This document shows, one piece after another, positions 27,745 to 52,600 of a DNA stretch of 64,000 nt (position 1 is the stretch's first letter; every line of letters starts with the position of its first letter). The notes below the pieces were generated by a model that did no database searches, was not told the DNA's origin, and worked only from the letters and a program-made list of their open reading frames with translations. This DNA is from Nematostella vectensis (Eukaryota > Cnidaria > Anthozoa > Actiniaria > Edwardsiidae): the NCBI RefSeq assembly GCF_932526225.1, contig NC_064044.1:6412747-6476746 (forward strand), read 5' to 3'. A program made the translations under genes and the position numbers.

Positions 27745-27876
27745 CAGGGCTAAAATTAACCGAATCTTGTACCATTTCTGAAGATGAGAAGGTCCCTGCT
27801 AGGACAGCCCCAGGGCTTAAATTAACCAAATCTTGTACCATTTCTGAAGATGAGAAGGTCCCTGCTAGGACAGCCC
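27745..27876. repeat. Tandem duplication, 66-bp unit x2
   Basis: Two direct copies contain TCTTGTACCATTTCTGAAGA and end GGACAGCCCC, with about three differences. Confidence 0.85.
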
Positions 27877-28078
27877 CTTTTCTCTGTATTTGGGCGAACG
27901 CCAGCCCAGCGAAATACAGAGAAAACAGGCCTCTGCTAGCAGGGAAGGCCGTAGCAAGGCGTGGAACACTTGGGCAGCTGCCCTAAAATTATATGGACAT
28001 GGCCAATAAGTTAATGTTTCCTTATCCTGCTCTGCTACTGAGCGGAACATTCTCAAGGATGAAGATTATACATCCAGG

Positions 28079-28275
28079 TAGCCTCCTTGCAGGCGGTACT
28101 TGAAAAAAAACACTCCGGTCGGGAGTTATCTTGAAATTTGAGACGCGCGGTTGCAGGAAGGAGAGCGCCAAAAACGGACTCATCAGGAACAGCGCGGCCC
28201 CAAATTTAAGATGGCGTCAGAACAGGGCGGGTTTTCCGCCGATGGTAACACCGAGTACTGCCTGGTAGGAGGCTA
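28079..28275. mobile_element. MITE with 9-bp target duplication
   Basis: Inverted termini TAGCCTCCTTGCAGGCGGTA and TACTGCCTGGTAGGAGGCTA. Flanks ACATCCAGG (28070-28078) and ATATCCAGG (28276-28284) match at 8 of 9 positions. This suggests a Mutator-like origin. No coding sequence. Confidence 0.75.
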
Positions 28276-28532
28276 ATATCCAGGAAGACCCTTTATTTTT
28301 TCCGCCAGATACAGTGCATGGCTTTAAAAGAACTTGTAACTTACTGGGGAGAAAGTAATGCTATGCGTTGTATGGAGGCTTAACCAATTCATCCCCCAAC
28401 AGGCATGTACTGGCCCCGAGAAGCTTACCCAAATAATTCATGAATCAAACACAACGAGAACAAGATACTTCGTATGGAGCCGGGAATAGGAACGGGATTG
28501 TTTTTATATAGATATACTTTTGCTCCCAGGAG

Positions 28533-28838
28533 CAAGGGGGAGGGGGGGTGAATAGGGGTATGTAAATCCGCCGATCCGCAACATTTTCGGGGCAAATCCG
28601 TGGATCCGCAGATATTTTTAGATCCGCATGGTTTGACAGATAAACAACAGCATCGATTGTAATTCATTTAAAATCTGAAATTCGACCGTCAAAGCAGTCA
28701 AAATCCGAAATCCGTGCCCAAATTGTCAACAGATCCGTGATCCGCCGTTTTTCCAAAATCCGCCAAAAATCCGTAATCCGCGAGCATTTTGGGCCCGAAT
28801 CCGCCGATCCGCGAACCTATTCACCGTCCCCCCCAGCA
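28533..28838. mobile_element. Degenerate ATCCG-word element with inverted ends
   Basis: The ends are G-rich and mirror each other (GGTGAATAGG at the left, CCTATTCACC at the right). The interior is a quasi-repeat of ATCCG and AATCCG words over about 250 bp. A similar word-repeat element, built on CGTGATCC, lies at 48709-48968. Confidence 0.5.
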
Positions 28839-29518
28839 AGGGTAAGCACGCATTTTGTCTTTTTGTGTGTACCCGAGCATTGCTCTGGGGAGTTCCAATC
28901 TTATCATCAATAATGAATATCGTTATATCTGTATTAATTGAATAAATACAAATTAATATTAGTTAATTAATATAGCCGGAAAAAAAATGAGCAAAGGGTG
29001 AGCAAGGAATATGGGCTTGACCTAAAAAAAACGGAGGACGAAATGCAATAGAAACTATCTGAAACACTTCAAGAAAGCATCCATTTCCATCGGCTTATTT
29101 GGGAGTGTATTGCGATATTTCAATTGAAATTGGTAAATAACGTAAAAAACTTTGTTTCTAGATGGTTATTTTAATTTTTAAATTACTTTAAATATTGTAG
29201 CTGATGACAAAGGCTTTTTTATCAAAATTCACCCCCCCCCCCCCCCTCTCCACAAAGAAAACCGTTAGTATTTTTTCACATCTAGACACCATGGATCCCT
29301 GTACAGTCATCAAGAGATTATTTGATCTTAATTTTTTGTTCACTTTTAATTGCTATACAATGCTTTAGCAAGCAAAGACAATAACATCCTAAAATTCCAT
29401 TTACCCAAAGTTCGTGAATGAAAATGCCCTTGGGATTCTTGAATGCAAAGCTGGTCTAGCCAGACTGCAGGCAGAGACATTTCTCTAGAATTTTAAATGT
29501 TTAAAATATATTGCGTTC

Positions 29519-32500
29519 CTAGATATCTTGTGTTCGCCCTGAGCTAAGCAGACTGGTGCCTGTCGGGGTGGAGGCGGAGCTGTCGGCAGGGAAGGGGGTG
29601 GGGATAATGCCATCAGCATGAGCTTGGTGTACCTGAGGCAAAATATAAACAGGAATGAATACTCCCTCCAGTAAATAGGGAAGAAAATTAAAGCACTTTT
29701 AAATCGCAGCCTATAAACTAGCAATGAGTGCTAGTCTTCAGGGAGATTTTTCATCTCAGGTGTGTATTAATTTTCAAAACCACTGCGAAATATTAAAGAA
29801 AAGTTTCAAATGCGTAAAGAGAAGAGCATGGTAAAAGGTGAGATAATGTACAGGAATTTCATTAGACCTCGGGGCCAACTATTTTCACCCAGCGCCGGCT
29901 TAAAAAAAGTTGATTTAAATTTTATTTGAACTAATAAAATAACTTCCACACCTACTTATCAATCTCCACCGCCTACTCTGAAACTAAATAAAACCCCTCA
30001 AGTATACAAAAGTACACACAAATATTACAAGGTTTTTTATCATTTACCTCACAAATAAAGCGTGATATTGCATCCAGGTACCCAAAACACTGCCACGTGT
30101 CATTATGGCTACCTCCCTCAAATTGTTCCAGCTTCTTCAAAGAGGATCCTGAAGACTGAAGTAGAAAAAGAAAGCAGTTACAAAAGCAGTAATTGTGACC
30201 AGGATAGGTCCTAATATAGACTCTTAGATTATAGACCTTACAATAAGATAATAGAAATTATGTCATGCATCATGAGAGCGAGGGTAAGTAGACATCTTTA
30301 CCTGATAGAGCGATTACGGCATAGAGCGATAGATAGAGCAGGTTTACCTGATAGAGCATTTTCATCATTTTTGGTGATATAAGCTGATTTGCCATAAGAT
30401 AGGAACTCTTGCATTAGGAATCTTACTAAGTGAATTGAACTGAAACGTAGACAGCATTCCTTGCTCTCAATGTAAATATGGTGGGGTTTTGGCAACGTTC
30501 TCATTTTGCCTCTCATATATGGCACATCAAACATACTGTACATATCAGGCCCCGTACCCATTATTTTTCTTGGGGGGGGGGGGGGGGGAATCAAAATCTG
30601 AAAAAGGGGACCTAATTTTTTCCTGGAGGATGGGGGGGGGAGGGGGAGTGAGTTCTCTGATTTAAATCTGACCACTCCCGAAAAAAACAAAAAGGGATTT
30701 TTTTACACCTTTGCAGTATCTCCACAGGACATTGGTTGTCGGATTTGGCTACATACCAGAGTGATCTAGCTTATGCTTTATTGTTTTGTCTACAAACTAG
30801 AAATAGCACGTCTAAAAGTGGACCTTCGGTCGTTGTGTGTGTGGGGGGTGTATTCGCACCACCCCTGTGTACAGTCCTGGATATGGTCTTCATTTGACTC
30901 TCTTCAGACACAATGACACATGACACAATTTATGGAAAGTTCTGTTGCCAGCTTAAGGTTTACCTGATAGAGCATTTTCATCATTTTTGGTGGTATGAGC
31001 TGATCTGCCATTCCAGACAGGAATAGGGTAGGAACTCTTGCATTAGGAATCTTACTAAGTGAATTGAACTGAAACATAAATGATTTATCAGCATTTGTAT
31101 ACAAAATACAAATTTCAGGAAACTGAACTGAAAACAAAATTAAATGAAATATAAGCATCAATTGTATAACAAATACAAATTTCACCATGTATTATCCATG
31201 AGATGTATCCAATACAAATAGAAATGAACATAAAACTTTCAACTTTGTTTATTTGCCAATATTTTGCATTGAATACCGCTCATGGGCAATGGAACTAAGC
31301 CTTAGGGAACTGAACTGAAAGTTGTACACCCACCTTATTTCTAAAACAGAAGTATGGAAGTCTGTGAAGGCCAGCTATCAGAGTGTTTGCCATGGCAGGA
31401 ATACTAACAAATGTATTCTCGACAACAAGAGCAAAGGCCCTTTGGACGTATGCAGGGTGTGATACAAGATCTATAGCAACAGCTCCACCCAGTGATCGAC
31501 CAAACACAATGATCTGGGTGGGATCAATGTCTGTGCGGCTAAGGAGGTGGTCCATAGAAGCTTGCGCATCAAGCTGAAAACCTATAATTGAAAAGTATAA
31601 TAATTACACAGTAAAAGTAATTATGGAAGGCTTGTGCATCTACCTGAAAACCTGTTAATGATATAGTGTAATAATCAAAAATTAAAAATTGGGATGTGGA
31701 AATTATCATTCATCTTAAAAATAGCAACTTCATCACCACAAATCTCATAATCTCACTTTTCAAATGAATGATTACATTTTTACTTAATTAGGCTGCTCAG
31801 TGCAGCCAATGACTAGTGAATACATAGCTTATAAACAGCCAAGAAAACAAAATGAATTTCTTATATGGAAATAGAACATAGTAAATTATGCAGAAATCTT
31901 CTTGACCAACATTGCTGTGTGGGAATGACAGTCAAAACACTGACTGCTTTGGATGGTTGAATGACAAAATGCCCTGCAGAGACTCCCATAAAAACAGATG
32001 GCATTGATTGTCAGCAGAATCACTCTTAAAGCTGTGATCACACCAGTTTACTTCTCCAAGCACCAGGGCTCCTTCAAGCCATGATTTGTAATGGAAAAAA
32101 ACAAAATTGAAAAAACAGCGTGTCTACTTAAAGTTTCTTCAACCATGTGACTGATTATTTAGAATGTATGGCCCCTTTGAGGTTTCCATTGGCATCCCAG
32201 GTTGTTATGTACTTGACCGGAAGCAAACTGGTGTGATTGCCGCTTAAACCCTAATGCCTGGTGCGCACTAGTAACATAATAACATAGGCACACGCACTCT
32301 TATCTTCTTATGTTCAGGTGAGAATGGTTCAACATTCTGACAGAATCCCAACATAATGTCATGGACATAACGTCATAAGAGAAAAAACATGTTTTTTTAT
32401 GTTATTATGTCCATGTTGCTATGACAGGCTAAACAGAGTGTGCATATATGTTGTTATGTCACTAGTGTGCATATATGTTGTTATGTCACTAGTGTGCATA

Positions 32501-33962
32501 TATGTTGTTATGTCACTAGTGTGCATATATGTTGTTATGTCACTAGTGTGCATATATGTTGTTATGTCACGAGTGTGCATATATGTTGTTATGTCACTAG
32601 TGTGCATATATGTTGTTATGTCACTAGTGTGCATATATGTTATGTCACTAGTGTGCATATATGTTGTTACGTCACGAGTGTGCATATATGTTGTTATGTC
32701 ACGAGTGTGCATATATGTTGTTATGTCACGAGTGTGCCTATATGTTGTTATGTCACGAGTGTGCCTATATGTTGTTATGTCACGAGTGTGCATACATGTT
32801 GTTATGTCACTAGTGTGCATATATGTTGTTATGTCACTAGTGTGCATATATGTTATGTCACTAGTGTGCCTATATGTTGTTATGTCACGAGTGTGCATAT
32901 ATGTTGTTATGTCACTAGTGTGCATATATGTTGTTATGTCACGAGTGTGCATATATGTTGTTACGTCACGAGTGTGCCTATATGTTGTTATGTCACTAGT
33001 GTGCCTATATGTTGTTATGTCACTAGTGTGCGTATATGTTGTTATGTCACTAGTGTGCCTATATGTTGTTATGTCACGAGTGTGCACCAGGCATTAGATA
33101 TAGCACATGTGATTTGCTTGAAGCAACATTTTATCCTTGAGGCACTGGAATCTAACACATTTTCAGCCTCTTTTCGGAGTTATCTACTCCCCCTGGTCTT
33201 GTTATTGGATAGGATAATCCCAAAGGGAAAGCAGAATCTTTGAACACCCTCTAGGGAACAGAAGTAAGAAGAATTTTATTCCCTGAAAGACAGGATGATA
33301 ACCCTTGTCTACTTTGATGAGTGACCCCCAGGGAGAGACCCCCTGGCAACATGCCATCCCCTAACAAGACAAGGATCTTGGACAACAATTCAGCTGGTTC
33401 CTCATAAAAACTACTGACCATGTTCACTAGGGCTGCCTTCGCTCTTCCCATAACCTCGATATTCCACCAGCAAGACATTACAACCACACTGACTATGCAA
33501 TGCCTTGGCATTCATCAGTCTATGTCCAACATTGCCCGCATTTCCATGGAAAAATAACACAGTTGGTGCTGTTGCTTGTAATGGTGGCACTTGCTTAATA
33601 AATACTACATTTATTCTAACTCCGTCTTGTGTTTTCAAGTAGAGATTTTCGCACGGTAGGCCCAGAACTCTTGGGTTTTGTACAAAAAGTCTTGAAGATA
33701 ACGGCTGTTCAGGGAAATATAATAATGAGTCCTGGTAGTGGTAAAGTGCTCCTAGAACTGCAGCAGTGAGGAGGAGAAAAATCACAACGCCGCCATAAAG
33801 CCAATATAGGAGAAGAAGAGTAAGCATTGCTGCACTGCAGAATCTCCAGAAGCGTAGTACAACAAATAACACAAGACGACCGACCGTCTCTATAGTCTTG
33901 AAGCCAGTATTCTCGATCGAACGCTTGGCGTTATCCATTTCTACCGGGATTTCTACAGACAT
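29519..33962 (-). CDS. ABHD13: ABHD13-type alpha/beta hydrolase, 5 exons
   Basis: Exons in gene order: 33419-33962, 31334-31581, 30964-31068, 30048-30155, 29519-29632, giving 372 residues (human ABHD13 is about 337, the difference being in the two ends). I start at the first ATG (MSVEIPVEMDNAKR). A hydrophobic anchor at about residues 45-75 (LLLLYWLYGGVVIFLLL) makes it a single-pass membrane protein. The family motif YFPEQPLSSRLFV follows. The hydrolase core has HGNAGN (about residue 139), the nucleophile elbow GRSLGG with Ser211, the acid Asp286 in GMADQLIPP and His316 in GGSHNDTW, so the catalytic triad is intact. ABHD13 belongs to the Bem46-like serine hydrolases, with physiological substrate not inferable here. 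Intron 1 holds a MITE-borne minisatellite, and intron 3 a decayed copy of exon 3. Confidence 0.94.
30349..30455 (-). pseudogene. Decayed duplicate of ABHD13 exon 3
   Basis: This lies about 600 bp downstream of the real exon 3 (30964-31068) in gene direction. It keeps the acceptor (TTTCAG), the exon start (TTCAATTCACTTAGTAAG) and the exon end with its GTAAAC donor. Its middle has lost about 13 nt around the segment coding for LFLSGMADQ, which shifts the frame and removes the catalytic Asp codon. Inclusion would truncate the protein. Confidence 0.88.
30545..30880 (-). repeat. Family B repeat (CCCGTACCCA end), ABHD13 intron 3
   Basis: It contains TTTGTCTACAAACTAGAAATAGCACGTCTA-type sequence, ACCAGAGTGATCTAGCTTAT and a G-run next to GGCCCCGTACCCA. 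The same sequence in opposite orientation is at 60447-60685 in the receptor gene. The two share about 200 bp of clear similarity. Confidence 0.75.
32251..33097. mobile_element. MITE whose right arm is an expanded minisatellite, ABHD13 intron 1
   Basis: Termini are CTAATGCCTGGTGCGCACTA and the complement ending CACCAGGCATTAG. The left arm holds one unit (reverse complement GTGTGCCTATGTTATTATG). The right arm holds about 24 tandem units of the same word with period 27 (occasionally 24) across 32436-33086, each containing ATGTTGTTATGTCAC. The array thus grew from the element's own terminal repeat. Because 27 and 24 are multiples of 3, long open frames appear on both strands, but they are artefacts. 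Confidence 0.85.
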
Positions 33963-34422
33963 CGCAAAATTCAATCTATCGAAGTTTCGTCATTGCTATT
34001 TATATAAATAAATTTTCAGTTATGCTGCCATTTCTTTCTGGAGTTCTTAAATGCTCACATCGTTTTCGTGGCCTGTTCGCAGCCAATTTAGGTATCGAGG
34101 CGATCAAAAGCCTCCTAGTAGTAGTTATAACTGTATTTTTTACCCGTGTTCTATATGGTTTAAATCAAGTCAAAATATCGGGATCTTTTTCTCGTTTTCC
34201 ATGTTTTCTTCCACCTCTATAAATCCAATATGGCGGATATGAAACGTGATATGTGTGTACAGCGGCTGTGACCATATTCGCATTTCGTGAACGTAACACA
34301 ATACAGATATTCAAGCCTGGTTACCTAGCCTTAGCAACGAAAAGAAAAACAAGACGACCATTCGGCCTTGGACGATTTCTTTAATATCCTGTGAATTCTA
34401 GCGATCATTTTTGCTTTGGAGA
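33963..34422. promoter_or_regulatory. Divergent promoter region ABHD13 / DRC1
   Basis: Only 460 bp separate the two start codons, which face away from each other. The segment contains CAATATGGCGGA at 34227-34238, close to the YY1 core (CAANATGGCGGC). No TATA box is evident. A shared bidirectional promoter is the simplest reading. Use of the YY1-like site is inference. Confidence 0.55.
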
Positions 34423-48487
<14,065 letters not shown>

Positions 48488-48571
48488 ACTCAGATTGTTC
48501 CTTTTATCGTGTAAATACTTGTGTATAGATCACTTGCCAACTTCAGTGTATATTGAGTGAAAAGTAGTCCA

Positions 48572-48577
48572 AATAAA
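48572..48577 (+). promoter_or_regulatory. Poly(A) signal AATAAA of DRC1
   Basis: AATAAA 85 bp after the DRC1 stop codon, consistent with a short 3' UTR. Confidence 0.6.
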
Positions 48578-48708
48578 CCTCCATTTATGTATACACGTTA
48601 CTGTATTGCTTGAGGCCCTCACTGATGGGTTGCCTGTGGTGTGTCGGTACTTTCACTTCACTCCTGCAGGATGACAGGACGACAAATAAATTAACATGAG
48701 GTTAAAAT

Positions 48709-48968
48709 CAGGGGCGGTAAGGGTTATTTTCGTGATCCATGATTGGCATTTTTGTTTATCGTGAATCGTGAAGAAAAAAAATGAAAACCGTGATCCGTGA
48801 TTGCTTCCTTCGCCGTGAGGCGTGAATGGCGAAATTTTATCAGCGCGAATCGTGATCTATGCTCTCGTCATTTACGAGTCAAGATTGATCCTTGTCGTCA
48901 GTTATCGTGGAACGTGATATCAGATATTCGGAATTCGTGATATGAGCAAGGACCCCCTACCGCCCCTG
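48709..48968. mobile_element. Word-repeat element with hAT-like CAGGGGCGG ends
   Basis: Terminal inverted repeats CAGGGGCGGTAAGGG and CCCCCTACCGCCCCTG bracket 260 bp rich in the words CGTGATCC, CGTGAATCGTGA and TCGTGAT. CAGGG ends suggest a hAT-type MITE. I did not find a convincing 8-bp duplication. Confidence 0.6.
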
Positions 48969-49625
48969 TGAAATGATCTCAAATATTATATCGTATTACC
49001 ATTATCTTATAAATATGTTAATAATATCAGTTGCCGGTTAGAGTTATCGTAATGGCCAGAATTTTTAAAAGGGAAAGTAATAACAAAAATGAAGAAATAA
49101 GGAAAAAACTATACTGATCTATCCAAAAAATCAAACCCACCGTTCCTCGAATCGATATATTACTTTTTTAATTTCTAGGCTAAGAACAAGCTTAGACGTG
49201 TTTGTTATTGAGTTTGACCAACTGTTCATTTTAATTTGCATTATTTATAACTATTTTTAGAAAGTTCCACAAACTACTTCAGCCAATTAGGCGCCTTAGC
49301 TATGGCTCGGTGCTCAGCAAGAATGACGAGAGAATCTAGAAAAGACTCGTCGAAAATATTAGTCAGTTTCTTCTTATTAACTATAATAATATCTTACGTT
49401 TGGGCAGAAAAATATTTAGATTATCTAACTAGATATTTTGGTTGTTGTTCGAGAGATACAGGATTTATTTTGGTCTAGAAACTTAGAATTCCTATTTTCA
49501 ATGCTTTGATGAAGTGGTATATTCTCCTTGGCAGTTGGCAAATTTTTTTGACAACGCCTCTGTGCATTTTTCGCACGTGGTCGCGTGGCTCGTTTTGCAT
49601 TCTGCTGGTCGTTCTATTCACCGCG

Positions 49626-52600
49626 ATGGCGGGCTGGTTGAGATTTTTATTGTTATTATCCACAATCGCGTTCCAAAGTGCCGGGTATGCAATATATCGG
49701 GCAAAATGCAAGTCCAGGTGCTATCTTCAGGTAAGAAAAGCTTTTTGCAAAAATCATTCGGGACGTAAGCCAACAAATGGCGCACAGTTGAAAACAAAAC
49801 ATTCCGATGGAGACAAAAGCGTTTTTAAACGCCTTAGCTGGTCTTTTGGCTCCTATCATGGGCAAACACTACAGTAGTTGAGTAGTTGTCCGACCTGTCT
49901 TTTCTTTTTTGTATATTTATCAAAGCACTTCCAGACAAAACGACGCGAACTGGTGTACATACTGTTTTGTCGACCTCGCAAACAAGTACAAATTAGTAAC
50001 ACTTCAGTTTAAAATACATACTCGACACCAGCTAAATACCCTCTATAATAGCATTAAATCCTTTCTTTATTAGATATTTCGGTTTCAAGAGAAATTCTTT
50101 GCGGTTTTGAGTGAATATATGGGTTTTCGCTTACGCAGCAACTTTGAAAGTTCGCGTTGAAAGTTTGTCACACTTTGGAGTGTTCCACTCTGTTATCTGT
50201 GCACTGTTTATTTTACGATTCGAGTCTTTTAACATAACGGGATTTGACACTTTCAGGTGACAAAAACACCTCGAATTTCAATCGCTCTCCTGTTTTGCCA
50301 AACAAAACTAGAGATTTCACGCTATGACGGAACATGCCACGTTTTCCTGACAGCCGAACAAGAGCAGCGATGCATTCCGAACTTTTTTAATTTAAAATCA
50401 AAGCGTTGTTTATTCGCTAGATGCCCTCGCGTCTTTTTGGCGATTCAAATATTCCGATTATCGTTGCTTTATGCAAAATATCGTTTATGTTTTAAACGGT
50501 ATGAATTTCGTGCGAATTTTTCGCGACGGGTACACCAATGAAAAATGTTACGGCTCGAAGCAAGAAAACACACCGCCGGCGTTCTTGAAATATTTAATTT
50601 ATGAGGCTATGTATAGAATGTAAATGTTAAACTTTGTACTCTATTAAACATGGCTAATTCTTTTTATAATTACAACAAACCGCCGATTTGTACAATATTT
50701 CTGTGTAGTTCTGTATTCCATGCATTTCTGTGAAGTTCTTGTGTTATTTTAAGCCGTAAAAAACTCATGTTTGATTTTGTTTCTTTTCAGCAACAGCGCA
50801 GTGACAAAAATTTCTTATTATCTGTAAGTTCTAACCAAGTTTTTCACAAAATACAGTCAATACATCTCGAGGGTATAACTGCTGGTTGGGGTTAGAAGTT
50901 TAGAAAACCCCTAATTTTATAAATATATTAAGATGAAGAAGGACAATAAAAAAAACAAATGGGTAACCCTTTTTCAGGCAAATAAATGAATACAAAAAGC
51001 CCAAATAGTCGTGTTCGTGAACCAGAAGAATGAATACAATACACCAAAAACTAGAATTCGACTCTTCCAAATTTTCGTATTTAATAAGACTTCTTCAGAT
51101 GGGACAGGGAAAAGCGAAAAGTTTTTTTGGTTATAATTTTCGTCTTAGGGTACAAGCCTTCCGTTAATTGTTTTTGCTTGAAGGGAAAAGCCAAACTGTA
51201 ACTGTCTCCCTTTTGGCTATAATAATAGGTAATATTCTTATTATATCTGTTTCTTGTTTTAGTGCTTGAAGCCATGTGAGGACAAAAATTTCGAAAAGAT
51301 AAAGAAATGTCCAGCATATTGTGTAAGTACATATTGGCATATCTTCATAACAAGTGCACATATTAAGTTGTCTTATAGTGATAAATAACAGGGCAAGCGT
51401 GTACCCAGGATTTCCCGAGTAGCATGCAAAATCATAGGTATCATACGGGAAAAGGATTTAATGATCCTTTAATAAGAAATGACCCAATTTTGTGGCCAAG
51501 GAGGGGTACATTTGCACCCCTATACACCTGCTAGGGGGTACAGGTGCCACACCTAGCAGTTGTAGTCGCAGAGGGGGCTGGAATATGATTAGCTGCTATA
51601 TTTTGTCAATGTTCAATGATCATCATATGCTGCCCATAGCTGCCAAAGCTCATGCACGTAGTTTGCTTGTTCTTTATACATGGTATGCATACCGTATCAA
51701 CTTTCTTTCATTCAATACACAGCTGGAGTGGGCCTTTAAATACCAGACATGATTGGCACAGCCACGTCCCTACTGGTTATTTCCTTATAAATTTTTTTGT
51801 TGACCTCGCAAATAAGTAAAAATTAGTAACACTTCAGTTTAAAATACATACTCGACACCAGCTAAATACCCTCTATAAAAGCATTAAATCCTTTCTTTAT
51901 TAGATATTTGGCACAGCCACTTCCGTACTGGTTGTTTCCTTATAAATTGTTTTGTCGACAGCCACGTCCCTATTGGTTATTTCCTTATAAATTTTTTTGT
52001 CTACCTCAAAAATAAGTAAAAATTAGTAACACTTCAGTTTAAAATACATACTCGACACCGGCTAAATACTCTCTATAAAAGCATTAAATCCTATGCCCCT
52101 ATTATCACAAACTTGTACACTCAGGCTCAAAATGACAACCTCTTCTTCTCTAACAGAGACAGTTGGAAGCTAACAAAGACTGGCTCGTAAACACTGCTTG
52201 TAGAGGCTCTTGTAAATTCCTCAAGGCTCTTTTCAATAATGGTAAGTTTTTTTATTGTGATGTAGTAGATTAAATCCTTCTTTTCCACATGGGTCATGGG
52301 CTTTTGATTTGAATATGTTAGTAAACTCTTTGCAGTGTTTCCCTTATTGTCTGGGTGAACATGATATTGTGGATGTTAAAAACCTTGTTTATTAATTATT
52401 TGTGTATTAAGATAAAAACCCTGTCTGTTGTATTCCATACATCCTTAAATTCAATTTACACATTATATTTGTGCACATGGATGTAGTATCTCCACAGCTG
52501 CTATTCCTAAGGGGTGCTTAATAATTTTTTTTTATTCTGTTATCTCGTAGTGTATAAAATTCAACCAATTGCTATTTCTAAGCGGGTGTTTTGTGAGGTT

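Larger units (their letters stand above)
27067..29518. other. Intergenic between convergent RPN2 and ABHD13
   Basis: No exon was recognised. The interval is built mostly of small elements: an inverted-repeat element (27345-27545), a 66-bp tandem duplication (27745-27876), a MITE with target duplication (28079-28275) and a degenerate ATCCG-rich element (28533-28838). The remainder is AT-rich and holds the two 3' UTRs. Confidence 0.5.
48488..49625. other. Intergenic, DRC1 to anosmin-like gene
   Basis: It contains the DRC1 poly(A) signal, the word-repeat element 48709-48968 and AT-rich sequence. No exon is recognised. The last few hundred bases should hold the promoter and 5' UTR of the next gene. 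A frame beginning ATGAAGTGGTATATTC (49509) precedes the chosen start but lies in another phase. Confidence 0.5.

Noticed and set aside
32399-33243. Open frames of 222-267 residues on both strands across the 27-bp array
   Set aside because: They arise because the repeat period is a multiple of three and lacks stops. The protein is a pure repeat of a nine-residue unit, and both strands are open equally.
49509-49877. Upstream ATG frame as the start of the anosmin-like gene
   Set aside because: It is in another reading frame from the Cys-box exon. Only the ATG at 49626 gives a signal peptide in frame with KCKSRC and a donor joining exon 2.
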